A model generated the notes under the pieces. That model worked only from the letters and a program-made list of their open reading frames with translations. It made no database searches and was not told where the DNA came from. Made by a program: the position numbers and the translations under genes. A stretch of DNA of 64,000 bases from OLB6 sp964467455 (GTDB lineage Bacteria; Bacteroidota; Ignavibacteria; Kapaibacteriales; Kapaibacteriaceae): assembly GCA_964467455.1 (NCBI GenBank), contig CAYXQJ010000018.1:3568-67567 (forward strand), in the 5' to 3' direction. The first letter of the stretch is position 1. Each line of letters begins with the position of its first letter. Below are positions 53,485 through 62,301 of the stretch, piece after piece.

Positions 53485-56025
53485 ATGAACGTAGTTCTAC
53501 GTATCACACATGCTGCCGTGATCGCACTCCTGTTTGCAATGGGAGTAGGGGACTGCTATGCTCAGACACCTATCGGCGGCATCGTCAACAAGTACGTTTC
53601 GGTGACGTCCATCGTACCGTGCGACAGCATGGTCACGGTTGGCAATCCGATCTCCCTACGCCCCGGTGATCGGGTTCTTCTTATTCAGATGAAGGGGGCG
53701 GGCATTTCGACCAACAACGATCCCGCCTTCGGAACCATCATGAGTATCGATGGGGCAGGGGCCTGTGAGTTCCTCACGATCAAACGGGTTGATGGCGAGC
53801 GTGTATCATTCACAACGGGAATGGTCCACACCTATGATGCCTCCGGAGCAGTGCAACTGATCACCGTTCCCACGTATACGAGCGCTCGGGTGACCTCGCA
53901 ACTCACCGCACAACCCTGGAATGGCACGGTAGGTGGCGTAGTTGCTATCGAGGTATCAGAGTCACTGTACCTCAACGCAGACATCTCCACGAGCGGACTC
54001 GGCTTCATTGGCGGGCGCCTCTCAGTTCCCAAGAGCCGTTGCGATATCTCAGACTATCTGCTGAATTGGGAGTTCGGTCTCGCCGGAGAAAAGGGTGAAG
54101 GTATTGCCTCGTTACGCGTCAACTATCCGCTTGCCGGACGTGGTCCGCTGGCGAATGGCGGCGGTGGCGGCAATGGCAACAACGCTGGCGGCGGCGGCGG
54201 ATCCAATGGTGGGTCTGGAGGAAAGGGTGGCGATGCCAACGTCTACTGTCGAACGAACATGTCGGTTGGTGGTCTACCCGGCGTCGTGTTAGGCAACTAC
54301 ATCTCACAACAACGACTCTATCTCGGCGGTGGTGGCGGCGGTTCACATCAGAACGACCTGCAAGGGACGAACGGCAGCAATGGCGGCGGCATCGTCATCA
54401 TCAAAGCGGGCATCCTGCATGGCAATGGACGCACGATCTCTGCAAACGGACTCAGCGTGGTCCTCGACGCTGACATGGACGCCGCCGGTGGCGGCGGCGC
54501 CGGAGGAACGGTCTTGCTCGACGTCGGCGTGGTGACATCACCGTTGAGTATACATGCTCGCGGCGGCAACGGCGGCAACGTCAAGCACTTGTATAACGGA
54601 CACGGACCAGGTGGCGGTGGCGGTGGCGGTATTGTGGTCACCACACAGCCCCTTACCAACGTCACGATCGATGTTCGTGGCGGAACCGCGGGTACGCACA
54701 CGAACACAAGCAATGAAGCTTACAATCAATCGCGTGGCGCCGAGAACGGTAGTCAAGGTGTGGTCATCACCGGCTTCACGTGGAGAGTGCCGGTATCGTA
54801 TCAGTTGAGTGCGTGGGGCGGCGGGCCCATCTGTGAGAACGTGACCACGGCACGACTGGAAGCAACGCCGGGTTTTGCAACGTATCTGTGGAGTGACGGA
54901 CAAACAGGACAGACGATCAACGTCTCAAAGGCCGGCACCTATTCCGTGATCGCTACCGACTCGTCGGGCTGTCCTCGATCGGCAGGTGGTGTGAACGTAT
55001 GGTATAATCCAACACAGTTCACGATGGAAGACAAGCTGGACTTCGCGGCCGTACCGTTCGAAGCCACAAAGTGGATGTCAATGACCTTCACGAACACTGA
55101 TGATGAAGACATCGTGATCGAGCGATTCGAGAATGCCCAGAACTTCCGCGTCATCAGCCCGTCCACCACTCCGGTCGTCGTACGCGCCGGAACGTCGGCG
55201 TTGGTCGTTGTCGAGTTCTATGCCATCGAAGACCGCACGTACGATGAAACGATCACCGCCTTCATCAGTGCACCATGTCCGGATACCCATACCGTCTCGT
55301 TACATGCACTGGTCTCGCCCGTCTGGTCCACCTTTAGCATTCCCGACACGACAGCCGCCGTGGGTGATACGAGCTTTGCACTACCGCTCAACGTGTACGT
55401 GTTGCCTGATACAACGGTGTTGACTGCAACACATCTCAAGATCGATGTCTCCATGGATGCACGTCTGTTTGCACCTACAGCGGTCACGCGCGGTACGATC
55501 GTTGGCAACGTGATCGACGTGCTGAACAACACACGGACGTTGACGATCGAAATCGATTCAATTGATCTTTACGGACTCAACAACACGGTCACATACATCA
55601 AGGGCGCGGTCCTGATGAGTTCCGTACTGGAGAGCCCGATCTATTCGTCCAATGTGGAGTGGATCGAAGTCTGGCAGCAGCCCATCACGGATCATGACGA
55701 TGGTTCATTGGAAGTCGATCCCGTCTGCTTCCAAGGCGGACGTGCCATCAAACTGTACGACATGCCCACTATGTCGATCTCGCCGAACCCGGCATCAGAT
55801 GTGGTCAACATCGAGACTCGTCTCAGCGCTCCCGGCACTTACGGCGTGGAAGTGTCCGATCTTCTGGGCAACACGGTCCACACGGAATCACTGGAGTTCT
55901 CGGGTACTGCTTCGGAAGAGCACACCATTTCGCTTGACGCCACCGCATGGTCGGCAGGTACCTACGTTGTGGTCTATCGCACGCCGCTCGTTGCGTTCAG
56001 CCAGCGCATCGTCATCGCTCGCTGA
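53485..56025 (+). CDS. Glycine-rich secreted protein with T9SS sorting domain
   Basis: 846 residues. The signal peptide ends about residue 27 (CYAQTP). Residues about 60-190 are beta-rich; about 215-430 hold several Gly-rich tracts (GGGGGNGNN, GGGGGSNGGSGG, GGGGGG); an Ig-like region and choice-of-anchor-like domain (about 510-620) follow; the sorting domain starts at ISPNPASDVVNIE (about 763). The start is preferred at 53485 because it gives a signal peptide and a TAnnTTG element 4 nt upstream. Probably a surface adhesin or gliding-associated protein; function inferred only. Confidence 0.83.
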   Translation: MNVVLRITHAAVIALLFAMGVGDCYAQTPIGGIVNKYVSVTSIVPCDSMVTVGNPISLRPGDRVLLIQMKGAGISTNNDPAFGTIMSIDGAGACEFLTIKRVDGERVSFTTGMVHTYDASGAVQLITVPTYTSARVTSQLTAQPWNGTVGGVVAIEVSESLYLNADISTSGLGFIGGRLSVPKSRCDISDYLLNWEFGLAGEKGEGIASLRVNYPLAGRGPLANGGGGGNGNNAGGGGGSNGGSGGKGGDANVYCRTNMSVGGLPGVVLGNYISQQRLYLGGGGGGSHQNDLQGTNGSNGGGIVIIKAGILHGNGRTISANGLSVVLDADMDAAGGGGAGGTVLLDVGVVTSPLSIHARGGNGGNVKHLYNGHGPGGGGGGGIVVTTQPLTNVTIDVRGGTAGTHTNTSNEAYNQSRGAENGSQGVVITGFTWRVPVSYQLSAWGGGPICENVTTARLEATPGFATYLWSDGQTGQTINVSKAGTYSVIATDSSGCPRSAGGVNVWYNPTQFTMEDKLDFAAVPFEATKWMSMTFTNTDDEDIVIERFENAQNFRVISPSTTPVVVRAGTSALVVVEFYAIEDRTYDETITAFISAPCPDTHTVSLHALVSPVWSTFSIPDTTAAVGDTSFALPLNVYVLPDTTVLTATHLKIDVSMDARLFAPTAVTRGTIVGNVIDVLNNTRTLTIEIDSIDLYGLNNTVTYIKGAVLMSSVLESPIYSSNVEWIEVWQQPITDHDDGSLEVDPVCFQGGRAIKLYDMPTMSISPNPASDVVNIETRLSAPGTYGVEVSDLLGNTVHTESLEFSGTASEEHTISLDATAWSAGTYVVVYRTPLVAFSQRIVIAR

Positions 56026-57420
56026 TCAATAACTCGCATCTTTTGGTGAGAGGGGGCGGAACACGATCTCTGCCCGCTGTGCCATCACGTCTTCGATAAT
56101 GGCCTCTGCCGCGGACGATGTCCAGTCGTTGTAGACGTCATCGTAGCTCATCAGCTCTTCCATCAACACATCCTGTTCACAGCCGATCCGTTGTGCTTCA
56201 CTATACGGCACATGGTCTGAGAAGGTCACAAGTGTGTAGAGCGGGATGAACTTGTTGGGATACTTCTGCGCCAAGAACGCTTCGATCTTTTTGCGACGTA
56301 GGAATCGTTCATCAGCGACCTTGTCGCGCATCTCGATGAAGTTCTCGATGGCAAGATCAGCGATCGCATTCGCGTCGGGCTTGCGGAACTGTTCGTAAAG
56401 TTTGAGTGCGGGACCCCACGCCCCCTTCGCATCATCAAGACAGTCGATGAGGACGCGGCAATCTTCGAAACCGCAATTCATGCCTTGACCGTAGAACGGC
56501 ACGACGGCGTGGGCGGCATCACCGATGAGCGCAATGCGGTCATTCATCACCCATGGCGAGCAGCGTACAGTTGCCAGCGATGACTCCGGATTGGTGAAGA
56601 AGTCTTCGATGAGCGTAGGCATGTGCGGAACGGCGTCAGGGAAGTTCTTCTCGAAGAAACGCTGAACGTCTTGTTCTGATTGCAGTTCTTCGAAGGATGG
56701 TGATCCTTTGTGTGCAAGGAAGAGTGTGCAGGTGAAGCTGCCGTCGATGTTCGGCAGTGCGATCATCATGTAGGAGTGCCGCGGCCAGATGTGAAGAGCA
56801 TTCTTGTCGAGACGAAAGCCGCCGTCTTCTGCCGGCGGGATCACAAGCTCCTTATAGCTGGCATCGAGGTAGGAGATCGAATAACTGAAGCGATCGGTCG
56901 GCTGCATGCGATTGCGTACGGCACTGAAGGCGCCGTCGGCACCAAAGAGCACGTCGGCATTGGAAACACGACGTTCGCCGCTGTTCACATCTTCGAACGT
57001 TGAGGTTGCCGTGTTGAGGTCGACGTCCACACAGCGTGCGTTGAAGTGGATCTTCACGCCATGTTTCTCGGCGAGCGTCATCAGCTCTTTGTTCAAGTCG
57101 CCGCGTGACACACTGTTGATCGCCTGGTCACCAACGCCATACGGTTGAAAGACCGTGGTGCCGTTCTCATGGTGGATCATGCGTCCACGCATCGGGATGG
57201 CGATCTTGCGGATGTCATCGGCAAGACCGGCGATCTCCAAGGCGCGCAGTCCTCGGTCCGACATCGCGAGATTGATGCTGCGTCCTGCCGAGATCTGCGC
57301 CGTGCGCATATCGGGCCGACGTTCAAAGATCTCCACGGCATAGCCGCGTTTGGCCAGCATGGTCCCCAACAACGAGCCGACAAGTCCGGCTCCGGCGATC
57401 GTGATGTGTTCTCCGTTCAT
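56026..57420 (-). CDS. kmo: Kynurenine 3-monooxygenase
   Basis: 464 residues. The flavin site starts ITIAGAGLVGSLLGTMLAKRG, GRSINLAMSDRGLRAL (about 47-62) is the family fingerprint, and GDAAHAVVPFYGQGMNCGFED (shortened) the second FAD motif. The enzyme hydroxylates kynurenine with NADPH and O2, leading to NAD or to anthranilate breakdown. It is the last gene of an operon of four with overlaps throughout. Kynureninase and tryptophan dioxygenase are not in the window. Confidence 0.93.
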   Translation of the reverse strand: MNGEHITIAGAGLVGSLLGTMLAKRGYAVEIFERRPDMRTAQISAGRSINLAMSDRGLRALEIAGLADDIRKIAIPMRGRMIHHENGTTVFQPYGVGDQAINSVSRGDLNKELMTLAEKHGVKIHFNARCVDVDLNTATSTFEDVNSGERRVSNADVLFGADGAFSAVRNRMQPTDRFSYSISYLDASYKELVIPPAEDGGFRLDKNALHIWPRHSYMMIALPNIDGSFTCTLFLAHKGSPSFEELQSEQDVQRFFEKNFPDAVPHMPTLIEDFFTNPESSLATVRCSPWVMNDRIALIGDAAHAVVPFYGQGMNCGFEDCRVLIDCLDDAKGAWGPALKLYEQFRKPDANAIADLAIENFIEMRDKVADERFLRRKKIEAFLAQKYPNKFIPLYTLVTFSDHVPYSEAQRIGCEQDVLMEELMSYDDVYNDWTSSAAEAIIEDVMAQRAEIVFRPLSPKDASY

Positions 57421-58031
57421 GGATACGAAACTCGCGAAAATTCTTCGGTAAGGGGCAGGAACTTCGGATCACGGAACTCTATCGTTGAACCGATCTCGGG
57501 TTGCAGCGTGATCCACTGCGTCGAAGGTCGTTGCGTTGTGAGCTGACAGACCTTGGTGCAGCCAACGGTGATCTCGACGGTTCGACCGTGCTGAACAACA
57601 TGCAAACGGAACGGAGTTCCATCCACCGGCGTCGGCGCTGCTGATCGGATCAGGGTTGGGCCGTAGGTGACCACCGTCTCGGCAGCGCCGATGCGGACGA
57701 TGATCGACTCCGGAGTGGAGGTTGAGTCGTCGAACGGTGTTGACCTAAGCGTCATCACCACTTCACCCGGCGTGATCCACTTTGCTTCGGCACTAAAGAC
57801 GCCATCCGTGATCGGCTCGCATCGTATCGCAACGGCTGCCGGATGGGCCACGCTGAACAGGTTCTCGGCTTTGACGTCAACAAGGCGATAGTCACCCAAG
57901 ACGCGTCCTTCGATCGGCCATCCCGATTGCCGCTGCAGATCGAAGAGGCGCGGGTTGCAGGAGGAGAGCAGGAGGAAGAGCAAGGGTGCAAGGGTGCAAG
58001 GAAGCAAGGGTGCAAGGGTGCGCTTACTCAT
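57417..58031 (-). CDS. Lipoprotein whose signal peptide is encoded by a tandem repeat
   Basis: 204 residues from the ATG at 58031. The signal peptide repeats TLAPLL (TLAPLLPCTLAPLLF) and ends in a lipobox (LLSSC). These codons are the complement of a CAAGGGTG octamer array. The rest of the protein is a beta-rich envelope domain with no known family. It overlaps the barrel lipoprotein gene upstream by 8 bases and kmo downstream by 4. Confidence 0.72.
   Translation of the reverse strand: MSKRTLAPLLPCTLAPLLFLLLSSCNPRLFDLQRQSGWPIEGRVLGDYRLVDVKAENLFSVAHPAAVAIRCEPITDGVFSAEAKWITPGEVVMTLRSTPFDDSTSTPESIIVRIGAAETVVTYGPTLIRSAAPTPVDGTPFRLHVVQHGRTVEITVGCTKVCQLTTQRPSTQWITLQPEIGSTIEFRDPKFLPLTEEFSRVSYP
57981..58020. 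repeat. CAAGGGTG octamer array (family H), five units
   Basis: Five octamers, four CAAGGGTG and one CAAGGAAG. They encode the hydrophobic core of the lipoprotein signal peptide on the minus strand. Confidence 0.92.
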
Positions 58032-59445
58032 GAGGGTAGCCCTTGCCGTAGCGGAGTTCATCGCGATGGAAGATGCGATCGAAGAAGCTGGCGCCGATGC
58101 CGATGTAGAAGGCGTTGAACTTCGTTGGGTTGTCGCCGTCGGCAGGATCGGTGTCGAGGCCGAGCATGAGGTCAGAGCCGGTGCTGCCGCTGGCATAGGC
58201 GGCAACGATCTGGATGGACAGTTGATCGGAGACAGGCAAGGCGCCGCGGACACCGAGTTGCACGAAGGTCGACGGTGCATAGTTGAACTCGACAAACGGT
58301 TCGGCAACAAAGGCGTTGTTGAACGGATTGCTGATGTAGCTCACACGTAACGGCAACACACCGATGCCGTATTCGGCATTTCCGATGGCAAGGAACTGGA
58401 CCAGCGTTGTGCCGACGGACAGTCGATAGTCGAGCACCGGCAACGCTACACGCGCGTTCAGGAACCTGGCACTGAAGCCCGTCAGTGCCGGACGCTCGTC
58501 GCCGGTGCGTGTAGGGTCAAAGAACGAGGCGTCCACATTGCCCCCTAACAACAGACCATCCACACCACCGATCTCCCAACCGCTGTGTTCGTGGTACTTC
58601 CATTCAACATCAAGTTCTTCTTCGCGGTTGAGGAAGTCGAGCATCGACACGCCCAGACCCAGGTAGGGGAAGCTGATAAAGTTGGAAGGGGGCTGAAAAC
58701 CTGTTTGTCCAAAGACGTAGCCGCCATACAGGCGGATGTTGACGCCGGCGATACTGCCGATATCGGCCGAGACGGATGCGTTGACGTATTGTGATGGTGC
58801 AGCGGCAAGACTCAGCGCCGGCGTGATGGCGATGTAGGGGATCTTGGGTGATAAATAGAAGCGCTTGCGAAGCGTGAAGACCCCAATGCCGGCGAGTGCA
58901 TTGTCGACGTTGGCATCCGGGCGGATGGACTCGAAGGCCGTAACGCCCCACGTCCAATTTGGATCGTCGTTGAACCAGTGGATCTTCCATTCGCCGATAC
59001 CAAAGCGATAGATGTAGCCGGAGAAGAGGGCGGACTCGTTCGTGTCGAGTTCGTACTGATCGCTGAACAACACACGATCAACATCATAGAACAGACCGAA
59101 CAAGCCGGTATAGGTTGAAGGTCCGGTGACGGACGAGCCGATCAAGCCGATGCCTTCAAAGATGCCAAGGCGGATGAAGCCGGGATATTCACGCTCAACA
59201 ACACTGTCGCGCTGCGTGATCTTGCGGTCCATTGTGATGGTGCGCGACGAAGGATAGATCACGCCGTTGTTGCGATCGTTCGGCTGATTCTGCACCAGCG
59301 ATGTTTCAGTAGTGTCGATGGTGGTAATGGTGTAGACGTCACGCTCGACACGAGTGAAGGTGCCGCAGGAGGTCAATAGCAGTAAGAGCGCTAGCCCAAG
59401 GGAGAACCTCTGGGAGAACCTCTGGGAGAACTTAGACAGGATCAT
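58024..59445 (-). CDS. Outer-membrane barrel-like lipoprotein
   Basis: 473 residues. The signal peptide starts with FSQRFSQRFS, encoded by a 12-bp tandem repeat, and ends in a lipobox (LLTSC). The mature sequence contains many amphipathic strands such as LYGGYVFGQTGF and LGVRGALPVSD, suggestive of a barrel or a large beta structure. No family recognised. The ATG at 59445 overlaps the FAH-gene stop (ATGA). An open frame continues upstream, but it is antisense to the FAH gene's other frames and lacks conservation. Confidence 0.75.
   Translation of the reverse strand: MILSKFSQRFSQRFSLGLALLLLLTSCGTFTRVERDVYTITTIDTTETSLVQNQPNDRNNGVIYPSSRTITMDRKITQRDSVVEREYPGFIRLGIFEGIGLIGSSVTGPSTYTGLFGLFYDVDRVLFSDQYELDTNESALFSGYIYRFGIGEWKIHWFNDDPNWTWGVTAFESIRPDANVDNALAGIGVFTLRKRFYLSPKIPYIAITPALSLAAAPSQYVNASVSADIGSIAGVNIRLYGGYVFGQTGFQPPSNFISFPYLGLGVSMLDFLNREEELDVEWKYHEHSGWEIGGVDGLLLGGNVDASFFDPTRTGDERPALTGFSARFLNARVALPVLDYRLSVGTTLVQFLAIGNAEYGIGVLPLRVSYISNPFNNAFVAEPFVEFNYAPSTFVQLGVRGALPVSDQLSIQIVAAYASGSTGSDLMLGLDTDPADGDNPTKFNAFYIGIGASFFDRIFHRDELRYGKGYPHE
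59400..59431. repeat. GGGAGAACCTCT 12-mer array, 2.7 units
   Basis: Two complete and one partial 12-base unit at the start of the barrel lipoprotein gene; they encode the repeated FSQR in its signal peptide. Confidence 0.85.
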
Positions 59446-60044
59446 CGTAGGGTGACCGTTAGATGGGCGATGTCGGAAAGGGAGGCGGTGACGACATCGC
59501 CGGCGTGGACGGGGCCGACACCTTCGGGTGTGCCGGTGAAGATCACGTCGCCGGCGCGAAGCGAGAACACGGATGCGAGGTAGGAGATCAGGCGCGGTAC
59601 ACTGCGTTCCATCATCGCTGTAGAGCCGTGTTGTTTCACGACGCCGTTGACGCTGAGTGTGAGATCCCACGGTCCCGTGCCGGCACGATCGAGCGGCACA
59701 ATGTCGCTGATCGGTGCGGAGTGACGCCATGCTTTTGCCGTTGCCCACGGCTCGCCGTTCTTCTTGGCGCGGGCTTGCACATCGCGTGCCGTGAAGTCGA
59801 TACCAACGCCAACGCCGGCGACGATACTCCACGCATCTGCTTCGGCGATCTCGTCAGCGTTGGCGCCGATGAAGACCACGAGCTCCACTTCGTGATGCAC
59901 GTCGTTGCTAAACGACGGTAGCGCGATCACCGAACCCGTCGGACAGTACGCCGCCGGCGGTTTCAGGAAGACGATGGGATCCGTCGGCACCGACGCACCC
60001 ATCTCAGCCGCATGCGCGGCGTAGTTGCGGCCTATACAGTACAT
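59442..60044 (-). CDS. Fumarylacetoacetate hydrolase-family protein (acylpyruvase/isomerase type)
   Basis: 200 residues, the size of FAHD1-like acylpyruvases and HHDD isomerases. MYCIGRNYAAHAAEMG, PIVFLKPP, the metal-binding HHEVELVVFIG (about 56) and GIDFTARDVQ are diagnostic. The first gene of the kmo operon; it may handle a product of aromatic ring cleavage, which is inference. The ATG at 60044 matches the family start; an ATG seven codons upstream is possible. Confidence 0.88.
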   Translation of the reverse strand: MYCIGRNYAAHAAEMGASVPTDPIVFLKPPAAYCPTGSVIALPSFSNDVHHEVELVVFIGANADEIAEADAWSIVAGVGVGIDFTARDVQARAKKNGEPWATAKAWRHSAPISDIVPLDRAGTGPWDLTLSVNGVVKQHGSTAMMERSVPRLISYLASVFSLRAGDVIFTGTPEGVGPVHAGDVVTASLSDIAHLTVTLR

Positions 60045-60065
60045 CGTCCCTCGTCCTGCGTCCAT

Positions 60066-60183
60066 CGTTCCTCACTTCGTTCGGAATGACATTCGTTCCT
60101 CGCCTTCGACTCGGAATGACATTCGGTTATTCGTTCCTCGCTTCGCTCGGAATGACATTCGGTTATTCGGTTATTCGGTTATT
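60066..60183. repeat. 28-base CGTTCCTCNCTTCG...GGAATGACATT units and CGGTTATT octamers (family E)
   Basis: Three copies of a 28-base unit (60066-60093, about 60094-60123 and 60132-60159), one CGGTTATT between, and three more octamers at 60160-60183. The 28-base unit looks like the GTCATTCCGAG...CGAGGAA intergenic repeat found in many unrelated bacterial genomes. The octamers supply the TAA stop of the PBP gene (60163-60165). Confidence 0.88.
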
Positions 60184-62301
60184 CGTGGTATCATCCTCGA
60201 TCTGCTCCGACGGCGGGTTCGCGATGAGCTCGCTGTTGACCGTGTCGGAGGCCATGGATTCTACCGGGAAGTTCGTCATCGTATAGCCGAGTCTGCGATC
60301 GTTGTAGACCTTCTGCATGAGCCGACCGAAGATCGGGGCGGCGGCGCGACCGCCTTGGCCGTAGTCGCCGGTGAACTGGACGCGGCGGTCGTCGAAGCCG
60401 GTCCAGACGCCGGCGACGAGTTGCGGCGTCATGCCCACGAACCAGGCGTCGGCAAAGTCGTTCGTCGTACCGGTCTTGCCGGCGGCTGCGTAGCGGTAGT
60501 ACTGACGCACGCGACTGCCCGTGCCGCCGTCCACAACGCCGCGCATCATGGAGAGCATGTTCTGTGCGACCGACGACGGCAGCGCATCGGAGACGGTTGA
60601 GGGCAGACGCGCTTCGTACAAGACGTTGCCGAACTTGTCTTCGATCTTCGTGATGGCCGACGGCATCACATACAGTCCGTGGTTGACGAAGGGGATGTAG
60701 GCCGCCGTCAGCTCCATCGGCGACACTTCAACGGCGCCGAGGGCGATGGCCGGCACCGGACTGAGCGGTGAGGTGATGCCCATGCGACGGCAAAGGTCAA
60801 CGACGGCCGAGGGTGAAGTGACGTCGGTGATCAATCGTGCCGCCACGGTATTCGTCGAGAACTTCAACGCCATGCGCAACGGCATCGGTCCACCTTGTTT
60901 GCTCGCACCGCGCGGTGCCCACGTTTCGCCGCTCGACAGCACCGTGCTGAACGGACCACTTTCGATCATCGACTCGGGATCGAGTCCTTTCTCTAACGCC
61001 GATGCGTAGACAAAGGGTTTGAACGACGAACCCGGTTGACGCTTGATCTGCGTGACGTGATTGAGTGAATAACGTGCCGCTTTATCAAGTTTCATGGCAA
61101 GGGGCGAAGCACCGACCATGGCGACGATGGCACCCGTGCGTGCGTCGATCACGACCGTTCCGGTTTGGATCGCACTTGCGATACGCTTTACGGAGTCGAC
61201 GAACTGACGATCGCGATAGGCGCGCTTCATGATGCGCTCGCGTCCGGCCTTGTTTGCGGCGATGTAATCCGGACGTTGCTGCACGGCCTTGCGGATCACG
61301 CTGTTCAAGACCTCTGCATGATCCTTCCATCGCCACGAGCGGTCGAAGAGTGCTTGATACTGTGCAAGATGTTCGGCAACTGCTTCGTTGGCAAAACGCT
61401 GAATGCGTGCATTCAATGTTGTGTGGATCACTAGGCCATCACGATAGAGATCACGTCCGGCGAGTTTGTCGTTCCACTCACCGTTGCGTCCCAACTGCTG
61501 TCGGATCATCTCCACGAAGTGTGGTGCGATGCCGCGCCAGATCTCTTCCGGCTGTGGCTTCGCCAAGATCTCAGCCGATGCCTTTGTGAATTGGTCGTAG
61601 GTGATGACACCTTCGTCTTCCATCATCGACAGGATCAGATTCCGGCGTCCAATGCCGGCGCTGTCGTCGCGATTGTAGCGCTCCGGTGCTTTGAACAATC
61701 CCACAAGGTAGGCACACTCGCCAATCGTGAGCTTGCGTGGCTCTTTGTTGAAGTAGGTGTGGGCTGCTTCACGAATGCCGTAGGCGCCGCGACCGTAGTA
61801 GACCGTGTTGGCATACATCTCCAAGATCTCATTCTTGGTGTAGGTGCGTTCGATCTGTAGCGCCGTCCATGCCTCGCGGATCTTTCTGCTCAGCGTTTGT
61901 TCTTGCGTGAAGTACAGGTTGCGCGCAAGCTGCTGTGTGATCGTTGACGCACCCTCTTTGGCACGCAGTGCGAACACGTTCTTCATCGCGGCCTTGATGA
62001 TGCGCATGGTATGCACACCCCAGTGATCGCGGAATGCCCGATCCTCCGTGGCGATCAGCGCATTGATAAAGGCCGGTGGGATCGAATCGTACGGAATGTA
62101 CGTTCGGCGCGTCGCAGCAAAATGCTCCAGCAGTTCGCCATCGGCAGAGATCACCTGTGTGGCAAGATCCTGGCGCGGATTCTCAAGCTCTTCAAGGGTA
62201 GGCAGACCATCGCTGAGCACGATCAACACGTAGACGATGCCGATCACCGACACGGCGATGAGCGCACTGATCAGCCCCTTCCATATCGTACGTGGTGTCA
62301 T
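60163..62301 (-). CDS. Penicillin-binding protein 1A (bifunctional GT51/transpeptidase)
   Basis: 712 residues. One N-terminal membrane anchor (about 10-30), a GT51 domain with catalytic Glu in ATEDRAFRDHWG (about 86) and STITQQLARNLYF (about 120), then a transpeptidase domain with SxxK in GSSFKPF (Ser about 425), SxN in STNTVA and KTG in AGKTGTTNDF. It polymerises and cross-links peptidoglycan in the periplasm. The C-terminal NNRITE and the stop are read from octamer repeats. It overlaps the OmpA-family gene by ATGA. Confidence 0.95.
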   Translation of the reverse strand: MTPRTIWKGLISALIAVSVIGIVYVLIVLSDGLPTLEELENPRQDLATQVISADGELLEHFAATRRTYIPYDSIPPAFINALIATEDRAFRDHWGVHTMRIIKAAMKNVFALRAKEGASTITQQLARNLYFTQEQTLSRKIREAWTALQIERTYTKNEILEMYANTVYYGRGAYGIREAAHTYFNKEPRKLTIGECAYLVGLFKAPERYNRDDSAGIGRRNLILSMMEDEGVITYDQFTKASAEILAKPQPEEIWRGIAPHFVEMIRQQLGRNGEWNDKLAGRDLYRDGLVIHTTLNARIQRFANEAVAEHLAQYQALFDRSWRWKDHAEVLNSVIRKAVQQRPDYIAANKAGRERIMKRAYRDRQFVDSVKRIASAIQTGTVVIDARTGAIVAMVGASPLAMKLDKAARYSLNHVTQIKRQPGSSFKPFVYASALEKGLDPESMIESGPFSTVLSSGETWAPRGASKQGGPMPLRMALKFSTNTVAARLITDVTSPSAVVDLCRRMGITSPLSPVPAIALGAVEVSPMELTAAYIPFVNHGLYVMPSAITKIEDKFGNVLYEARLPSTVSDALPSSVAQNMLSMMRGVVDGGTGSRVRQYYRYAAAGKTGTTNDFADAWFVGMTPQLVAGVWTGFDDRRVQFTGDYGQGGRAAAPIFGRLMQKVYNDRRLGYTMTNFPVESMASDTVNSELIANPPSEQIEDDTTNNRITE

